A stretch of DNA of 64,000 nt from an uncultured Bacteroidales bacterium (GCA_900318835.1 ONLW01000004.1:61580-125579); one strand, 5' to 3'. Numbered from the stretch's first letter, positions 32,201-42,831 are shown. Numbers and translations are program-made. The notes: a model not told the origin generated them from the letters alone.

Positions 32201-35200
32201 TATGTTCATGTACAACAACCTCTTCAATCAGGCTTTCGACATCAATCCTGACGGCTCCATGCAGGATGGCGGCTGGGCCAAGAACTACGGCAAGCGGTCG
32301 CTGCCCCAGAGGGTTGGTACCATCGTTACCGCACTGCCCGACTCGAAGATTGTCTGCGACTATGTCTTCGGCGGTAGCCGCATGGGTAATGTGAAGAATG
32401 CCTGTGGCGTCTACCTCTCCGGCGGCATCTTCGGCTATGTCAATGGCGGCAACGATGTGTCGGGCGATGTGGGCTCCGAGACCGGCGAAGGCACCTACCT
32501 GTTGCTTGATGGCAACGCGCTGGTGGTGGGCGACGCCATTGCCGGTTCCGATGGTTACTACCATTGCGAGGACCAGAACAATCTTCACCACTACGACGAT
32601 GGTGAGCTCTACGACACCTATTCCGACGTAGACAATGCCGTCTCCTACGACCCTTACAACGACTATGTGGGCATGCTCTTCCCCACCCACAACAATGTGA
32701 ACCTTTATATGCGTGGCGGCTTGGTGCTGGGACAGCTCGTGGGCGGCGCTGTGCATGCCGACGTGGGCTTCAACGGCTCGGGCAATAAAATCAAGAAACT
32801 GAATGCCGCAGGTGAACGCGTGGAGCAGGACATCAACCTCGACGCCATTGGCGGCGAGAAGCATGGCACTGTGCACCTCATGGCCAGTGGCGGCCGTGTG
32901 ATGGGCAATGTCTTTGGTGGCGGATTCCAGTCGCACATCCATGGCTTGGCCTACCTCACCCTGCGCAAGAACATACAGATTGACGGTGCCTTCTTTAGTG
33001 GCAACGACTGCACGGGCTCCATCAACTCTTTCGGCGCCTATATGAACCCCGACAAGTGGAAGGAGTACTTTGATTCCCGTGTCCAGCCCGGCATGAGCGA
33101 AACGGAGATTGCAGAACTCGAGCGGCAGGCCGACAGTGTGGCCTATGGCGATATGGAGACCTCCGATGGCACGAAGCTTAACACAAACGACGGCTCATGG
33201 AACGCCAACTACTCGGCCTACCTCCGCATTGAGGACACTCCCATCATCAATCAGGTCTATGGCTCGGGCAATGGCGCCTACGACTATTTCGGCAATCGTC
33301 CCGAATACGAGTCCATCACCTTCTGTCCCGACGTCACTGGCACGGGCCTCACCCCCAAGCAGTCGTCGACCTTCATCGACATCCACACCTCGGGTGGCAC
33401 GATCAACACCGTCTTCGGTGGTGGCAACGGCGTGGGTGTGGAGCGCGATGTAGTGGTGTTGCTCAACAACACCTCCAGTGATGTACATACCGTCCACACT
33501 ATCTTCGGTGGCAACAACCAGGACGACATGCTCGACGTGGTGCCCGAAATACGGTTGAAGCAGGGCATCGTCAACACCGTCTTTGGTGGTGCCAACAACG
33601 GCGTCATGGGCCGTAAGAGCAACGACTTCAAGGATATCCTCGGCAACCCCGTGAAGGACGTCTCGACGCATGTCGTCGTAGAGAGCCCTAATGTCACGGT
33701 TGAAGACACCATCTTCGGCGGCAATCGCATGAGCAATGTCGATGGCACCACCTTCGTCGAGGTGAAGAATACCAAGGCCGAGGGTGTGCGCTACATCTTC
33801 GGCGGCAACGACATTTCGGGCTCCATCACCGGCATCGCCCGTGTCGACGTCAGCGGTGGCGTGGTGAAGAACCTCTTTGGTGGCTCTGACGGCCGCTACG
33901 ACTATCTGGAGATTGGTGATAACATGTACAATGTTTATCCCTTTGGTTTCGTCAATGATCATCCTACATGGTTCGATGGCCATACCATCCTTTCTCATGC
34001 CGATTCTGTTGAGTTGGAGGAAGCCCTTCTCGCTGTTGCCGCGCGTCCCGACGTCGACAGTACCAATATCAACATCTGGGGAGGCACAATGGGTGAGATC
34101 AACAATGAAGCTGGAGGCATCTACGGTGGTGGCTCCATGGCAGAATGCCGTGCCACTTGCGTGATTGTCAACGACACCGTGGGCGGTACCGACCGCCAGC
34201 TCATCATACACGGTGCCGTCTATGGCGGTGGCATGGGCAACTATGCCGATCTCAACGCACGTGACTTGCAGGGTAAACGTTATGGTAATGTCAACGAGAA
34301 TACATATGTGAACCTCTATCATGCCAAAGAGATTACTTCTGCCAAAGCCTATGGCGGCGGCCGAGGAGGAGACGTCATGAATACCTTTATCACCACCTAT
34401 AGTGGATGGGATACTCCCTTTGACGAACTCTATGGTGGATGCTGGGGATCGGAGGTTCATGGCACTGCACACCTCGACTTCAGTGGTATTAATTTGGTGC
34501 AGAATCTTTATGGTGGCAACGATTTCTCAGGCGACGTCTACAAGACTGTTATCAATGTCAATTCCGGACGTTTCTATAATATTTATGGCGCTGGTAATGG
34601 CGCCTATTCAGATGATGATTATACGACGGATACCTATGCCGACGACTTGAGTGATTCGGAGCATCCTGTCTACCGACACATCCGTCGACCCAACACTGAG
34701 TATGTAAATCTTACCTTCAACGGTGGCGAAGTGGAGGGGAACCTCTATGGTGGTGGCAAGATGGGTAGTACGTGGACCTATAAAAAAGACTCCATTACCC
34801 GTGCTTATATATATGAGAATGGCTACAAGGTCCCCGATATTGATTTGAATGTAGAACATGCTCATAGTAATCCTCTCGACTATAGTTATATTATTACTAA
34901 CATCCATAATGGTATATTCCACAACAATGTCTTCTGTGGTGCCAGTGGCCGTGGTGGCACAAGCACCGATGCCCTGGTGTATGGTCTGAAAGTACTCAAT
35001 ATGGATGGTGGGGAAATACGCATGAGTCTCTATGGTGGTTCGGAGAGTGTGAGTGACGGCTATGCCAGCGAGTGTGTTGATAAAGATCATACCACCAAGC
35101 GTCCTTCGTCGATTGTTAATATCACAGGAGGCACAGTGGAAAGTAATCTCTATGGTGCCGGCTATCTCGGCACCACTTACGGCTCAGTGTATGTCAATGT

Positions 35201-38200
35201 CGGCGTTGATGCCATCGATAGTTGTGAGGCATATTCTGCCACCCATGTTACTAACAGCGATGACAGTCTTTATTGGAAGTTCAAGCCAGGAGAGAATGGT
35301 AGTTTGTCGCCTGCCTTGAGTAAGACGAATATAGAGTTGAACCATTCCATCTATGCTGGCGCCAACTGGGGTGCCGGTACAGGTCAGTCCAATTTCTTTA
35401 CACAGGGTTTCAATGGTGGAGAGAGTAGTATTATTGTTGATGGAAAGAACTACAACACTGGTGCCGATGAGCTCAATATGCTGCCGCAGATGAACATCAA
35501 GAAGAGTCTTTTTGGTAGTGGCACCTCGGTGTTGGGTGGTGACGTGCATTCGAAAATTGAATTGCGCAACTACGGTGAACTTGACAATTGCCATCCCACC
35601 AAGGAACTGGAGAGTGTACAGCGTGCCAAATATTTCTTCTCGCATAACACTGCGATACATTACCTTGGCGCTACTGACGCTACTACCGCTTACATCAGCG
35701 AGCCGTACTCTATCCTCCGTATAGACACTATGTGTTTCCGTGGTTTTAATGTGGCGGAATATGATGCACCACTGAGTTTTATCTCTAATTTGTATAATTA
35801 CGAAGAAGAACTGAACGAAGGCAATCTGGAACTGGTTCCTGTGCAGACACTTCGCGATGTGACGACAAGTGCAGATGCTTGTGGCAACACTGCCACCATG
35901 TGTGGGTATACTGCTGTTGTTGACCCTATTGTTGACGCTAAGAAACACACTTTGATGGTGCTCAATAATGGTATTGACTTCAAAATACAGAGAGATGAAC
36001 CCCCATTAAGAGAAAATTATTATACGCCTGGCTATGTCAAAGGTTTCAGTTATATTGCAACCCCCTATGGATATAGTTCCTCTGTTACCGCTCTCGCTAC
36101 TGCCTATTATTGGAAAGACTCGGATCCTACAGTCTCTGGCGTGTATTCTTGGTTGTCGGATGACCCATATTGGGGAGGGTATACTTGGGCAGATGGTTAT
36201 TCGGGCTTTGTTTCTCCTTGCGATACTACAAACCGATACGCCACAGATCGTGGAGGAAACCCTTTGGTTTGGTTGGACTCAGAGGATGGCAACTATGTAT
36301 CGGCCGATGCAGAATCCCCTTACACCAATTTTATTGATGAAGATCTTGAATTTCTTAACTATCGTGAGTGGAAGGTGGGAGGTGGCACACGTTTGCGCGA
36401 GACAGCAATCTTGGCACATGCTGACCCCGAAAAGTTGGAACAAGATGTCAATGTCATGATTGACTCAAAGGATTTGGCTTTGGCCAAAGCCTCCATCGTT
36501 CTTCCTGCTACTTCTGAAGGTCACTACTATAAACTTGACCCCAATGGCATTATCTTTGCGGGATCATCCTCGGCGGTGAATATGGTGGACGAGGCGTGGC
36601 TTCCAGATTCCAGCTTCGCGACGATGGCCGCTGAGTATCCAAACGATGTACAGACGCAAGGTTCATGGATTGAGGCAACTCTTGGAGACAATAGTTTCCG
36701 CACGGGTAGAGACCAGATTGTGAGCTACCCGGACAACACATTCGGATTGTTGATGGTGCCTGGACAGTACTTCCAGACTAGCGGTGGACACTATGTGATG
36801 CCTGCCATTGATGATGGCAATGGTAATCCTGTGACTGAGTCTATGAGTAAGTTGGTCCTGTCAGGAAACGCCTACTATAATGCTTCGGCTGGCTATTGTT
36901 CTCCGAAAGTGGTAGTGGGAGACCGTGTTATGCCTAGCATGGACTTTTACCTTACCTACAATCCTAATTTTGCCACTACGTTCCTCGGTACTGTTGAGTT
37001 TACTCTCGATGAGTATGATGAGAACAACTATAAGGTGGGACCGGTGAAAGTGAAGGCATACTTAAGCACCATTATTGACAATTTCCGTGAGATTGAGACC
37101 AATGTGCTGGCTATGTTTAATAATGGTACGACCAATGAGTTCACTCGCAGAGTCATCCTTCCCATTACCCTCGATGAGAATCGTGAACTCTATATCACCA
37201 GCGTACAGTGGGAACCTACCAATGGTAATGGTGTTACAGATAATGGGAGTGAGAGATTTTATTTAACCGAGAATGCCGAAGATATTACGAATGTTGATTA
37301 TTCGATAAGAAACCGTTTTGGCATACACTTAATACCCAACGATGCCATTACTGGCGACTTGAATGAAAACTTGGGTTGGACTGCCATCGACAAGGACGAG
37401 ATTAACCTCTTTACATTGGCACGTGCCACCGGAAGCGGTCCGCAAAAATATGCCAAGGATGGCAACGATTCTGTTGTTCTCCGTTCAGAGTCCGCTCCCA
37501 ATGGTATGCGTGTGGGTATTCTTGACGGTCGTGGTACGGCTGCCATCAACGTTAAACTTCTTTTCGATGGTGAGCGAGTTTACCCTGAGAATGGAGGCAA
37601 GGGTTATTTGGGCAAGGCTGTGATTGGTATGCGTTGGGTAAAAGGCGAGAAACAGGGTAATTTCAAAATCAATATATATGTTAAGACGCGTGAGCATGGT
37701 GATACCATCTTTTTGGCCTCGGATACCGATTATGTTCGCCGCGGTGCCTATACTGTATATCCTTTCAATAATCCTAATTCAGATTACAATACCTATCTAA
37801 GTGGTTTGAATCCAGACCTTCAGGTGGCTGCGAAGAAGGTGGGCAAGAGCCCCAATTCCTATGTGAATTCATTCCAGCACGCTTTGAGTAGCAGTGTCTA
37901 TCAAGAAGGCGATGTAATTGCCATTATTGACCAAGTGAATATTAATGAGCGTCCTGTCCATATACAGGGCGCCGATGGTCCTCCAATACAGGTGATTCGT
38001 TATGCAGGTCACCACCACGAGCTGCCGAGCGAGTTGGGTGTGTACCGTGGCCCGATGGTAGTGGTGAGTGGAGAAAACAATCTCTTTACAGCACAGAATA
38101 TCGACTTCCATGGTAGTGCAGGAGCTGTGACAAAAGTGGTTGAGCGTGATGCCCAAGGAGCACTGGTGCTTGATGCTAATGGTAAGGTGCATTTCCTCAA

Positions 38201-41200
38201 CTCCTTCCAATTTGGGGATGATACCCATCCGTTGACGACCTACACTATGGATAAACAGCCCGACACTAACCGTGTTTTTGCGCCTATTATCATGATTAAA
38301 GACAACGGTTCTGTAACCTTGTCGGAAGGTACTTTGGTGCGTCACAACTGGAATGCCTATGGCCATGAAGAAAACGAGCATGACGCCGATGGCTTGTCCC
38401 GTCATTCAGAGATGATGGGCGCCATTAGTGTTACGGGCAATGGCACGCTGACCCTTAAGGGAGATGTGATAGTACGCGATAATCTGTGCCACACCATTCA
38501 TCTTGATCTTCCGGGTGACGAGCATTACAACCCATTGCGACCGGGTAATGGTGCTATCTATGTGGATGGAGGTAATATAGTGTTGCCACAGTCACATAAG
38601 AAAACAGTTGTGGATATTACACGCAATAGGATGGTTGACCCTGCTATTCATACCTCTGCTGGTACAAGTTGGTGGCAGATGGCTTTTATCGACAACAAAC
38701 CTTCACGTTTTACACTAGACACAGCAAAGGTGTATGAGAATTGGCAGAAGGCTAACGTATATCTTACTCGCACGCAACCTACATCTCTACCTTCCTCCGA
38801 AGAGGAGCGTATAGCCTTATTGCCTGTGGAAGAACAGGCTAATGCCAGACAATACTACCTTGATATGCATGATCTGCAGAGTGATAATATACAAGTGTTA
38901 GGAGTGTTGGGTGACAAAACGAGAATTGGCGTGCGCAAGTGGTTCCCTGGACTCACAACACGTGACACCATCCGATTTGCTGTAAATAAGGGTGTGGATT
39001 TCACAGTCATGGAGAAGATATATAAAAATAAGAACTTCCAAGAAGACGATAATTTCCGTATATTTTATAATCAGGATATCAATAATGTTGCGGCCTACCT
39101 CTTCCGTTGTGCTACCTTCCGTCACCAGTCGGAGAGTTATAACCTGCCGATAGCGGGTAATATCCAGGGACAGGATGTGCTGCAGTATAACGCCATGGAC
39201 GGCAACAGCTGCCCCACGGGCGGTGATGTCGTCATCTACAGCCTTCAGGGCGGCTTCGCCCCCTACAGCTACACTTGGACGGTCAAGAACGGCGAGAACT
39301 ATGACGTGATGCGCGATTACACCACGCCTTACCCCAATACTTTGGTGACAAACCGTCTCAACGACAATGACAACAGCCTCTACCTAGCCTCCATCGCCGA
39401 CACCCTGTTGACACCCAGCCTCAACATGCGCAATAACATCAACACGATGACCGCTCAGGTCCGTGTTTCGGCAGTCGACGCCACGGGCGAGTGCCAACTG
39501 TACAAGGACATGAAGATCAATGTCAAGAAGGTAGGTGTCGACGGCCTCCCGGCTTGGGAGCGTGTCACCTCGCCCGACAATGGCTGGACCGACACCAGTC
39601 GTGCTGTCGTGGCTGAGGGTAACCGCAACTACAGGGCTGTCAAGATCACCCCCTATGTGTGGACCGACGGCTCGCAGGGCCGCATCTCCGCCCGTATCGG
39701 CAGCACCGACGTCATCTACCAGGAGAATGAAGACGGCTCTGGACACAGTCTCGAAGACCTGCTCTTCTGCGAGGGTGAGGTTATCCGCCTGAAAACCCAG
39801 CCCACCTACTCCGGCTCCGAGTTCCTCATGTGGAACTTCGAACCCTTCAATGACAACCCCATCACTTATACAGTGCCGCCGCACGATGACGATGTCATCG
39901 CCTACTACGGCTCGACCATCCACTGGAGCGACACCATCGACAAACCCGAAGAGGCCGGTGTGGCACAGACCACCACCTACTACTATGAGGGACGCCCCAT
40001 GGTGACCACCTACAACCTCTTCAACAGTAAGGACGCCCCCGTCCTTGAGACCAAGGCCGGCTATGTAACCACTCATGGCGGGTCGGTACATATATATAAT
40101 GAGAACGGTCTGGCTTGGTTCATCAGCATCGTCAACGGCTTGAACGGCTACCAGGCACGCCCCTTCCTCTTCGACACCATCTACCTGCACCAGAAGGACG
40201 CCTTGAACACGCCCTATGATATGCAGAAGTTCCTCTGGAGTCCTGTGGGTACGCGCCAGTATGGCTTCCGCGGAAAACTCGTCGGCGTAGGTCCGGCCGA
40301 GACCACCACGACACCCCTCACCGATGGCGACCGCGTGGTCATCAAGAACATCATCATCAATGAACCCACGATGAACTATGTGGGCTTCTTTGGCCTGCTC
40401 GACAGGGCCGAGTGCACGGGCGTGGCTCTGCAGGACATCTTCGTGCGCGGTGGCCATTATGTGGGTGGCTTGGCGGCACAGGCCTCCAACACCACTATCG
40501 ACAACTGCGCCGTGGTCTCCGACCCCAACCGTACCCATGCTACCACTACCACCTCCATCCTCACCACCAACTATGTCAGTGGCGGTATGGTGGGTGACGC
40601 CACGAATAGCAAAATCAGGAACAGCGTTGTCGAGGCCAAGTACACAGGCAACGCAGTCTACAGTGGCGGTGTCGCCGGTACCGGCGAGGGCGACCAGATC
40701 ACTAACAACCGTGTTGTCGTCGACAACTACGCCAACGGCCTCTATGTGGGTGGTATCACCGGCCACGAGAGCGGCGAGGAAGACCCGACGGTTTGTCCCC
40801 TCGGCAACCTCCGTGCAGCGGTGACAGGTAGGATGACCACTGGTAGCGATAATAACGAAACGGAATACGTTGTTGTCAATGTTATATGGAATACCTCTGC
40901 CCGCAATGTGAAGGTGAGCTACTGCGAAGGCAACAGCTGGTACGAGACCTCCGACAATCCTGCCACTTGGGAGGATGCCCGCAACGGCAGCGCCAATGTC
41001 TATATCCCCGCATCTTCGGATACTGGTGTCCACGTCTACACCATCGCCGTCAAGGCAATTTGCAACGACACCACCACCTCCATGCTCACCACCCTTGTTC
41101 AGGTGAGGAATAACGATGTGCCCGTGTGCCCGGAATACTATATCGAGGCAGGCATATCTACTGATGATGGATACATGCTCCAGATTAGTTGGGGCAGAGA

Positions 41201-42830
41201 ACTTGTTTCCGAGAATTATGATAACGAGATCTTGACGATAGGCTATTGTGTCGGCACGGAATGGGATCTCTCGCAGGCGGTGACGACCACCATCTTAGCC
41301 TCCGAGAGCGATGGCTATGCCTTCCCCCTTGAGACGCCACTTGCCAGTGCCTACACTGTGGGCCTCTACTCCCCCTGTAGTGGTAGATGGTTCTATGGCG
41401 CTGTTGAGGGGTTGTCTTGTCCGGAATATCAGGTCTCGGCAACACTCAGCGTCACCAGCGACCAGCAGACGAATGCTTCTGTGACGGTTACTTGGGTTAA
41501 CACTTCGGATTATCCTGATGCGCAAGTCCAGATTACTGTCTGTGGACCGCAGAGCAACCAGAGCAACAATTGTATTGGTCCCATCACTTCCGAGGATCCT
41601 ACCACCTCTGATGGTAATTCCATCGAAATCGACATCAGTGATATCTATGTACCCGGCTGCACCACCTATGGGGTGACGTTGACATCGGGTTGCGATGACC
41701 GTCCGTACGAGGTTGTCACAGGCGATAACGCCGGTGGCAACAAGGGTCGTGGTACGAAGGCCGTCAGTGGCCGTTCGGTGATTGCCAACAACTATATACT
41801 CATCAAGGGTAACAGCAAGTCGCAGCGTATTGGTGGCATCGTGGGACGTAGCGCTAATGCTGACATCATGAACAACTACGTCTACGGCACTGTGGGCGGC
41901 AGTGAGACCGGCGGCAGCGTGACGGCCGTCATGGGGCAAGGCACCAAGGCTGTGGACAACTTCGCAGCCCACGGCACCGCGACGAAGGTCGTCGGCCGCC
42001 AGCAGGGCGGTATGCTCAGCAACAGCGCCGACTTCGAGGGACAGGGCAACCGCGTGACCCTCGACAAGAACATCCAGGGTGTCAACAACCTCACGCGCGC
42101 ACTGAATAGATGGGTACGCGCGAGGAACGCCGAAGGTGGCGAATACAAGACTTGGCGCAGCGACCTCGAGGGTGTCAACAACGGCTATCCCCTCTTCGGC
42201 ACGCCCGACATGATACCCGTGGAGGCCGTCACGGTCCTTGACGGCTGCGAATGGGTGGTCCTCGACGGCATCGCCTATACCCGCGACACTGTGTTGACGA
42301 CACATACCGTGGACTACGAGGAGATGGTCGACAGCACCGTCACAGCCACCATCCGCCTGCACTACGGCACCCGCACCCAGGTGAGCGACAGCGTGGAATA
42401 CGGCGAGAGCTACATCGGCTACGGCTTCTCCATCGACGCCGATGAGCTGCGCATGCTCGAACAGACCCTCAGCGAGGAGGGGCGCGTCAGCATCGTGCTC
42501 CACGACACCCTCGCCACGGCCTACGGATGCGACAGCATCGTGACCCTCACCCTCACCTTCACAGGCTCGCCCGAACGGCCGCCGCTGGTTGAGACGGAAT
42601 TCTCCGTCAACGTCTACCCCAACCCCACCAAGGGTCTGGTAACCGTCGAAGCCGACGGCATGACGCATGTGGAGGTCTACGACAACGAGGGCCGCAAGTT
42701 GCAGGACTACGACTCCTATGGCAGCGACACGCTGACCATCGACATGACGAGCTATGTGTCGGGTGTCTACTTCGTCCGCGTCCACTCGCCGGAGAAGATT
42801 GTGATCCAGAAAGTAATCAAACAGAGATAA
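29253..42830 (+). CDS. giant T9SS-exported YGGG-repeat surface protein (4525 aa)
   Basis: 4525 aa. Signal peptide (FFLLLLLVICGLLPQCAMA, cleavage near 35). Residues about 36-500 are a unique, aromatic-rich region. YGGG-type repeats (VYGGGRMANVGGG, VYGGNDIAGWV, VFGGNNVGGSV) run from about 512 to 2090. A long region of unrecognised, less repetitive sequence follows. Residues about 3660-3840 are GLUG-like (VGFFGLLDRAECTGVAL, VGGLAAQASNTTIDNC); Fn3-like segments (CPEYYIEAGISTDD) follow, then another GLUG-like stretch. The last 75 residues are a T9SS type A sorting domain (VYPNPTKGLVTVEADG ... YFVRV ... VIKQR), so the protein should cross the outer membrane by the type IX system. It is the only YGGG protein here with that signal. 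Codons between about 33900 and 39120 are visibly richer in A/T at third positions than the flanks. Function inferred as adhesin or fibre. Confidence 0.88.
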   Translation: MLKTTKYRYITPASARFFLLLLLVICGLLPQCAMAQGYFTLTNGNLYWSNGLENQSDVDWQEIVGYDAARSNPPDSWYEVHTKGNDHVTQITAKGSVYLALDITTPESPKIAAVTAFTPYCAWFRTGYTGYYYQEWAAADGTPYRYYLVGSSDNGLRVVRAEVGKPLEQSTYWYNWDFGAAAWEKPVIDGNPVNNYYWIMFQERNRTTGAELAGDSPDRKWTLSRDSYQRPEDIYYDDYTAYGDAPIHKRYFDGVSDGFEYHPVGTAALFLPVDVTAHEDSVENTVNVAAGDVLSDNNPASSEDVGKPYGLQRTVDAQQHTLHTGITITSVGGTDVVTELTYNPEAPNPQVTLTANIIDSADYKVPMIVRPAYTEYREEIHRRGIHLNYRYRNQEGVFGSAGQGSFETHFYKGGSPITATPSGVQHSTEVDTILFSVNNSSLRYVEVDPVARMSTHPIGTTLTFFSPVNGEHQVEVYVTVRYKNGVVQRDTTTLKLKYTKTYEKPQPKTGPVVRGAVYGGGRMANVGGGTQIIIHSADDIPTVYGGNDIAGWVQGDAGANLRIGTEYTVEEHPVRIGNVYGGGNGYYTYQGINALFENNDHTNPYYYTQSTSLCYQAYYFNGKVYPWNSLPQRSTFLSSNTNADNLNHNPSAWTAEFTPVVDHQFTYTPFFIGRPDEVDQQETGDDGDGTIPYIKTAHISVGVPEGTTTIRNKTNTADSVVNTFFVAANGDSTHWHNDYVTIDTLFGGARNAFIGVTANEGQNPENGVTIDINGGTIYSVFGGNNVGGSVANTSTVFVNVHDTKLIPEDEDIEETFLSGFGRDFGIRYLFGGGNLVDGSHANVKVTGGMIDTVFLGGNNATVTEPIGTVECLRGNDREGFGYNGHFICTNPTYPTDLVYTNPVEALAADEHFFDGFGPDNFSPEEGKYNVRCLFGGNNAADMANITTIQLHSGGISCVYGGGNVGDMTNNARFTADSLPFPNDMFMYNNLFNQAFDINPDGSMQDGGWAKNYGKRSLPQRVGTIVTALPDSKIVCDYVFGGSRMGNVKNACGVYLSGGIFGYVNGGNDVSGDVGSETGEGTYLLLDGNALVVGDAIAGSDGYYHCEDQNNLHHYDDGELYDTYSDVDNAVSYDPYNDYVGMLFPTHNNVNLYMRGGLVLGQLVGGAVHADVGFNGSGNKIKKLNAAGERVEQDINLDAIGGEKHGTVHLMASGGRVMGNVFGGGFQSHIHGLAYLTLRKNIQIDGAFFSGNDCTGSINSFGAYMNPDKWKEYFDSRVQPGMSETEIAELERQADSVAYGDMETSDGTKLNTNDGSWNANYSAYLRIEDTPIINQVYGSGNGAYDYFGNRPEYESITFCPDVTGTGLTPKQSSTFIDIHTSGGTINTVFGGGNGVGVERDVVVLLNNTSSDVHTVHTIFGGNNQDDMLDVVPEIRLKQGIVNTVFGGANNGVMGRKSNDFKDILGNPVKDVSTHVVVESPNVTVEDTIFGGNRMSNVDGTTFVEVKNTKAEGVRYIFGGNDISGSITGIARVDVSGGVVKNLFGGSDGRYDYLEIGDNMYNVYPFGFVNDHPTWFDGHTILSHADSVELEEALLAVAARPDVDSTNINIWGGTMGEINNEAGGIYGGGSMAECRATCVIVNDTVGGTDRQLIIHGAVYGGGMGNYADLNARDLQGKRYGNVNENTYVNLYHAKEITSAKAYGGGRGGDVMNTFITTYSGWDTPFDELYGGCWGSEVHGTAHLDFSGINLVQNLYGGNDFSGDVYKTVINVNSGRFYNIYGAGNGAYSDDDYTTDTYADDLSDSEHPVYRHIRRPNTEYVNLTFNGGEVEGNLYGGGKMGSTWTYKKDSITRAYIYENGYKVPDIDLNVEHAHSNPLDYSYIITNIHNGIFHNNVFCGASGRGGTSTDALVYGLKVLNMDGGEIRMSLYGGSESVSDGYASECVDKDHTTKRPSSIVNITGGTVESNLYGAGYLGTTYGSVYVNVGVDAIDSCEAYSATHVTNSDDSLYWKFKPGENGSLSPALSKTNIELNHSIYAGANWGAGTGQSNFFTQGFNGGESSIIVDGKNYNTGADELNMLPQMNIKKSLFGSGTSVLGGDVHSKIELRNYGELDNCHPTKELESVQRAKYFFSHNTAIHYLGATDATTAYISEPYSILRIDTMCFRGFNVAEYDAPLSFISNLYNYEEELNEGNLELVPVQTLRDVTTSADACGNTATMCGYTAVVDPIVDAKKHTLMVLNNGIDFKIQRDEPPLRENYYTPGYVKGFSYIATPYGYSSSVTALATAYYWKDSDPTVSGVYSWLSDDPYWGGYTWADGYSGFVSPCDTTNRYATDRGGNPLVWLDSEDGNYVSADAESPYTNFIDEDLEFLNYREWKVGGGTRLRETAILAHADPEKLEQDVNVMIDSKDLALAKASIVLPATSEGHYYKLDPNGIIFAGSSSAVNMVDEAWLPDSSFATMAAEYPNDVQTQGSWIEATLGDNSFRTGRDQIVSYPDNTFGLLMVPGQYFQTSGGHYVMPAIDDGNGNPVTESMSKLVLSGNAYYNASAGYCSPKVVVGDRVMPSMDFYLTYNPNFATTFLGTVEFTLDEYDENNYKVGPVKVKAYLSTIIDNFREIETNVLAMFNNGTTNEFTRRVILPITLDENRELYITSVQWEPTNGNGVTDNGSERFYLTENAEDITNVDYSIRNRFGIHLIPNDAITGDLNENLGWTAIDKDEINLFTLARATGSGPQKYAKDGNDSVVLRSESAPNGMRVGILDGRGTAAINVKLLFDGERVYPENGGKGYLGKAVIGMRWVKGEKQGNFKINIYVKTREHGDTIFLASDTDYVRRGAYTVYPFNNPNSDYNTYLSGLNPDLQVAAKKVGKSPNSYVNSFQHALSSSVYQEGDVIAIIDQVNINERPVHIQGADGPPIQVIRYAGHHHELPSELGVYRGPMVVVSGENNLFTAQNIDFHGSAGAVTKVVERDAQGALVLDANGKVHFLNSFQFGDDTHPLTTYTMDKQPDTNRVFAPIIMIKDNGSVTLSEGTLVRHNWNAYGHEENEHDADGLSRHSEMMGAISVTGNGTLTLKGDVIVRDNLCHTIHLDLPGDEHYNPLRPGNGAIYVDGGNIVLPQSHKKTVVDITRNRMVDPAIHTSAGTSWWQMAFIDNKPSRFTLDTAKVYENWQKANVYLTRTQPTSLPSSEEERIALLPVEEQANARQYYLDMHDLQSDNIQVLGVLGDKTRIGVRKWFPGLTTRDTIRFAVNKGVDFTVMEKIYKNKNFQEDDNFRIFYNQDINNVAAYLFRCATFRHQSESYNLPIAGNIQGQDVLQYNAMDGNSCPTGGDVVIYSLQGGFAPYSYTWTVKNGENYDVMRDYTTPYPNTLVTNRLNDNDNSLYLASIADTLLTPSLNMRNNINTMTAQVRVSAVDATGECQLYKDMKINVKKVGVDGLPAWERVTSPDNGWTDTSRAVVAEGNRNYRAVKITPYVWTDGSQGRISARIGSTDVIYQENEDGSGHSLEDLLFCEGEVIRLKTQPTYSGSEFLMWNFEPFNDNPITYTVPPHDDDVIAYYGSTIHWSDTIDKPEEAGVAQTTTYYYEGRPMVTTYNLFNSKDAPVLETKAGYVTTHGGSVHIYNENGLAWFISIVNGLNGYQARPFLFDTIYLHQKDALNTPYDMQKFLWSPVGTRQYGFRGKLVGVGPAETTTTPLTDGDRVVIKNIIINEPTMNYVGFFGLLDRAECTGVALQDIFVRGGHYVGGLAAQASNTTIDNCAVVSDPNRTHATTTTSILTTNYVSGGMVGDATNSKIRNSVVEAKYTGNAVYSGGVAGTGEGDQITNNRVVVDNYANGLYVGGITGHESGEEDPTVCPLGNLRAAVTGRMTTGSDNNETEYVVVNVIWNTSARNVKVSYCEGNSWYETSDNPATWEDARNGSANVYIPASSDTGVHVYTIAVKAICNDTTTSMLTTLVQVRNNDVPVCPEYYIEAGISTDDGYMLQISWGRELVSENYDNEILTIGYCVGTEWDLSQAVTTTILASESDGYAFPLETPLASAYTVGLYSPCSGRWFYGAVEGLSCPEYQVSATLSVTSDQQTNASVTVTWVNTSDYPDAQVQITVCGPQSNQSNNCIGPITSEDPTTSDGNSIEIDISDIYVPGCTTYGVTLTSGCDDRPYEVVTGDNAGGNKGRGTKAVSGRSVIANNYILIKGNSKSQRIGGIVGRSANADIMNNYVYGTVGGSETGGSVTAVMGQGTKAVDNFAAHGTATKVVGRQQGGMLSNSADFEGQGNRVTLDKNIQGVNNLTRALNRWVRARNAEGGEYKTWRSDLEGVNNGYPLFGTPDMIPVEAVTVLDGCEWVVLDGIAYTRDTVLTTHTVDYEEMVDSTVTATIRLHYGTRTQVSDSVEYGESYIGYGFSIDADELRMLEQTLSEEGRVSIVLHDTLATAYGCDSIVTLTLTFTGSPERPPLVETEFSVNVYPNPTKGLVTVEADGMTHVEVYDNEGRKLQDYDSYGSDTLTIDMTSYVSGVYFVRVHSPEKIVIQKVIKQR

Positions 42831-42831
42831 T

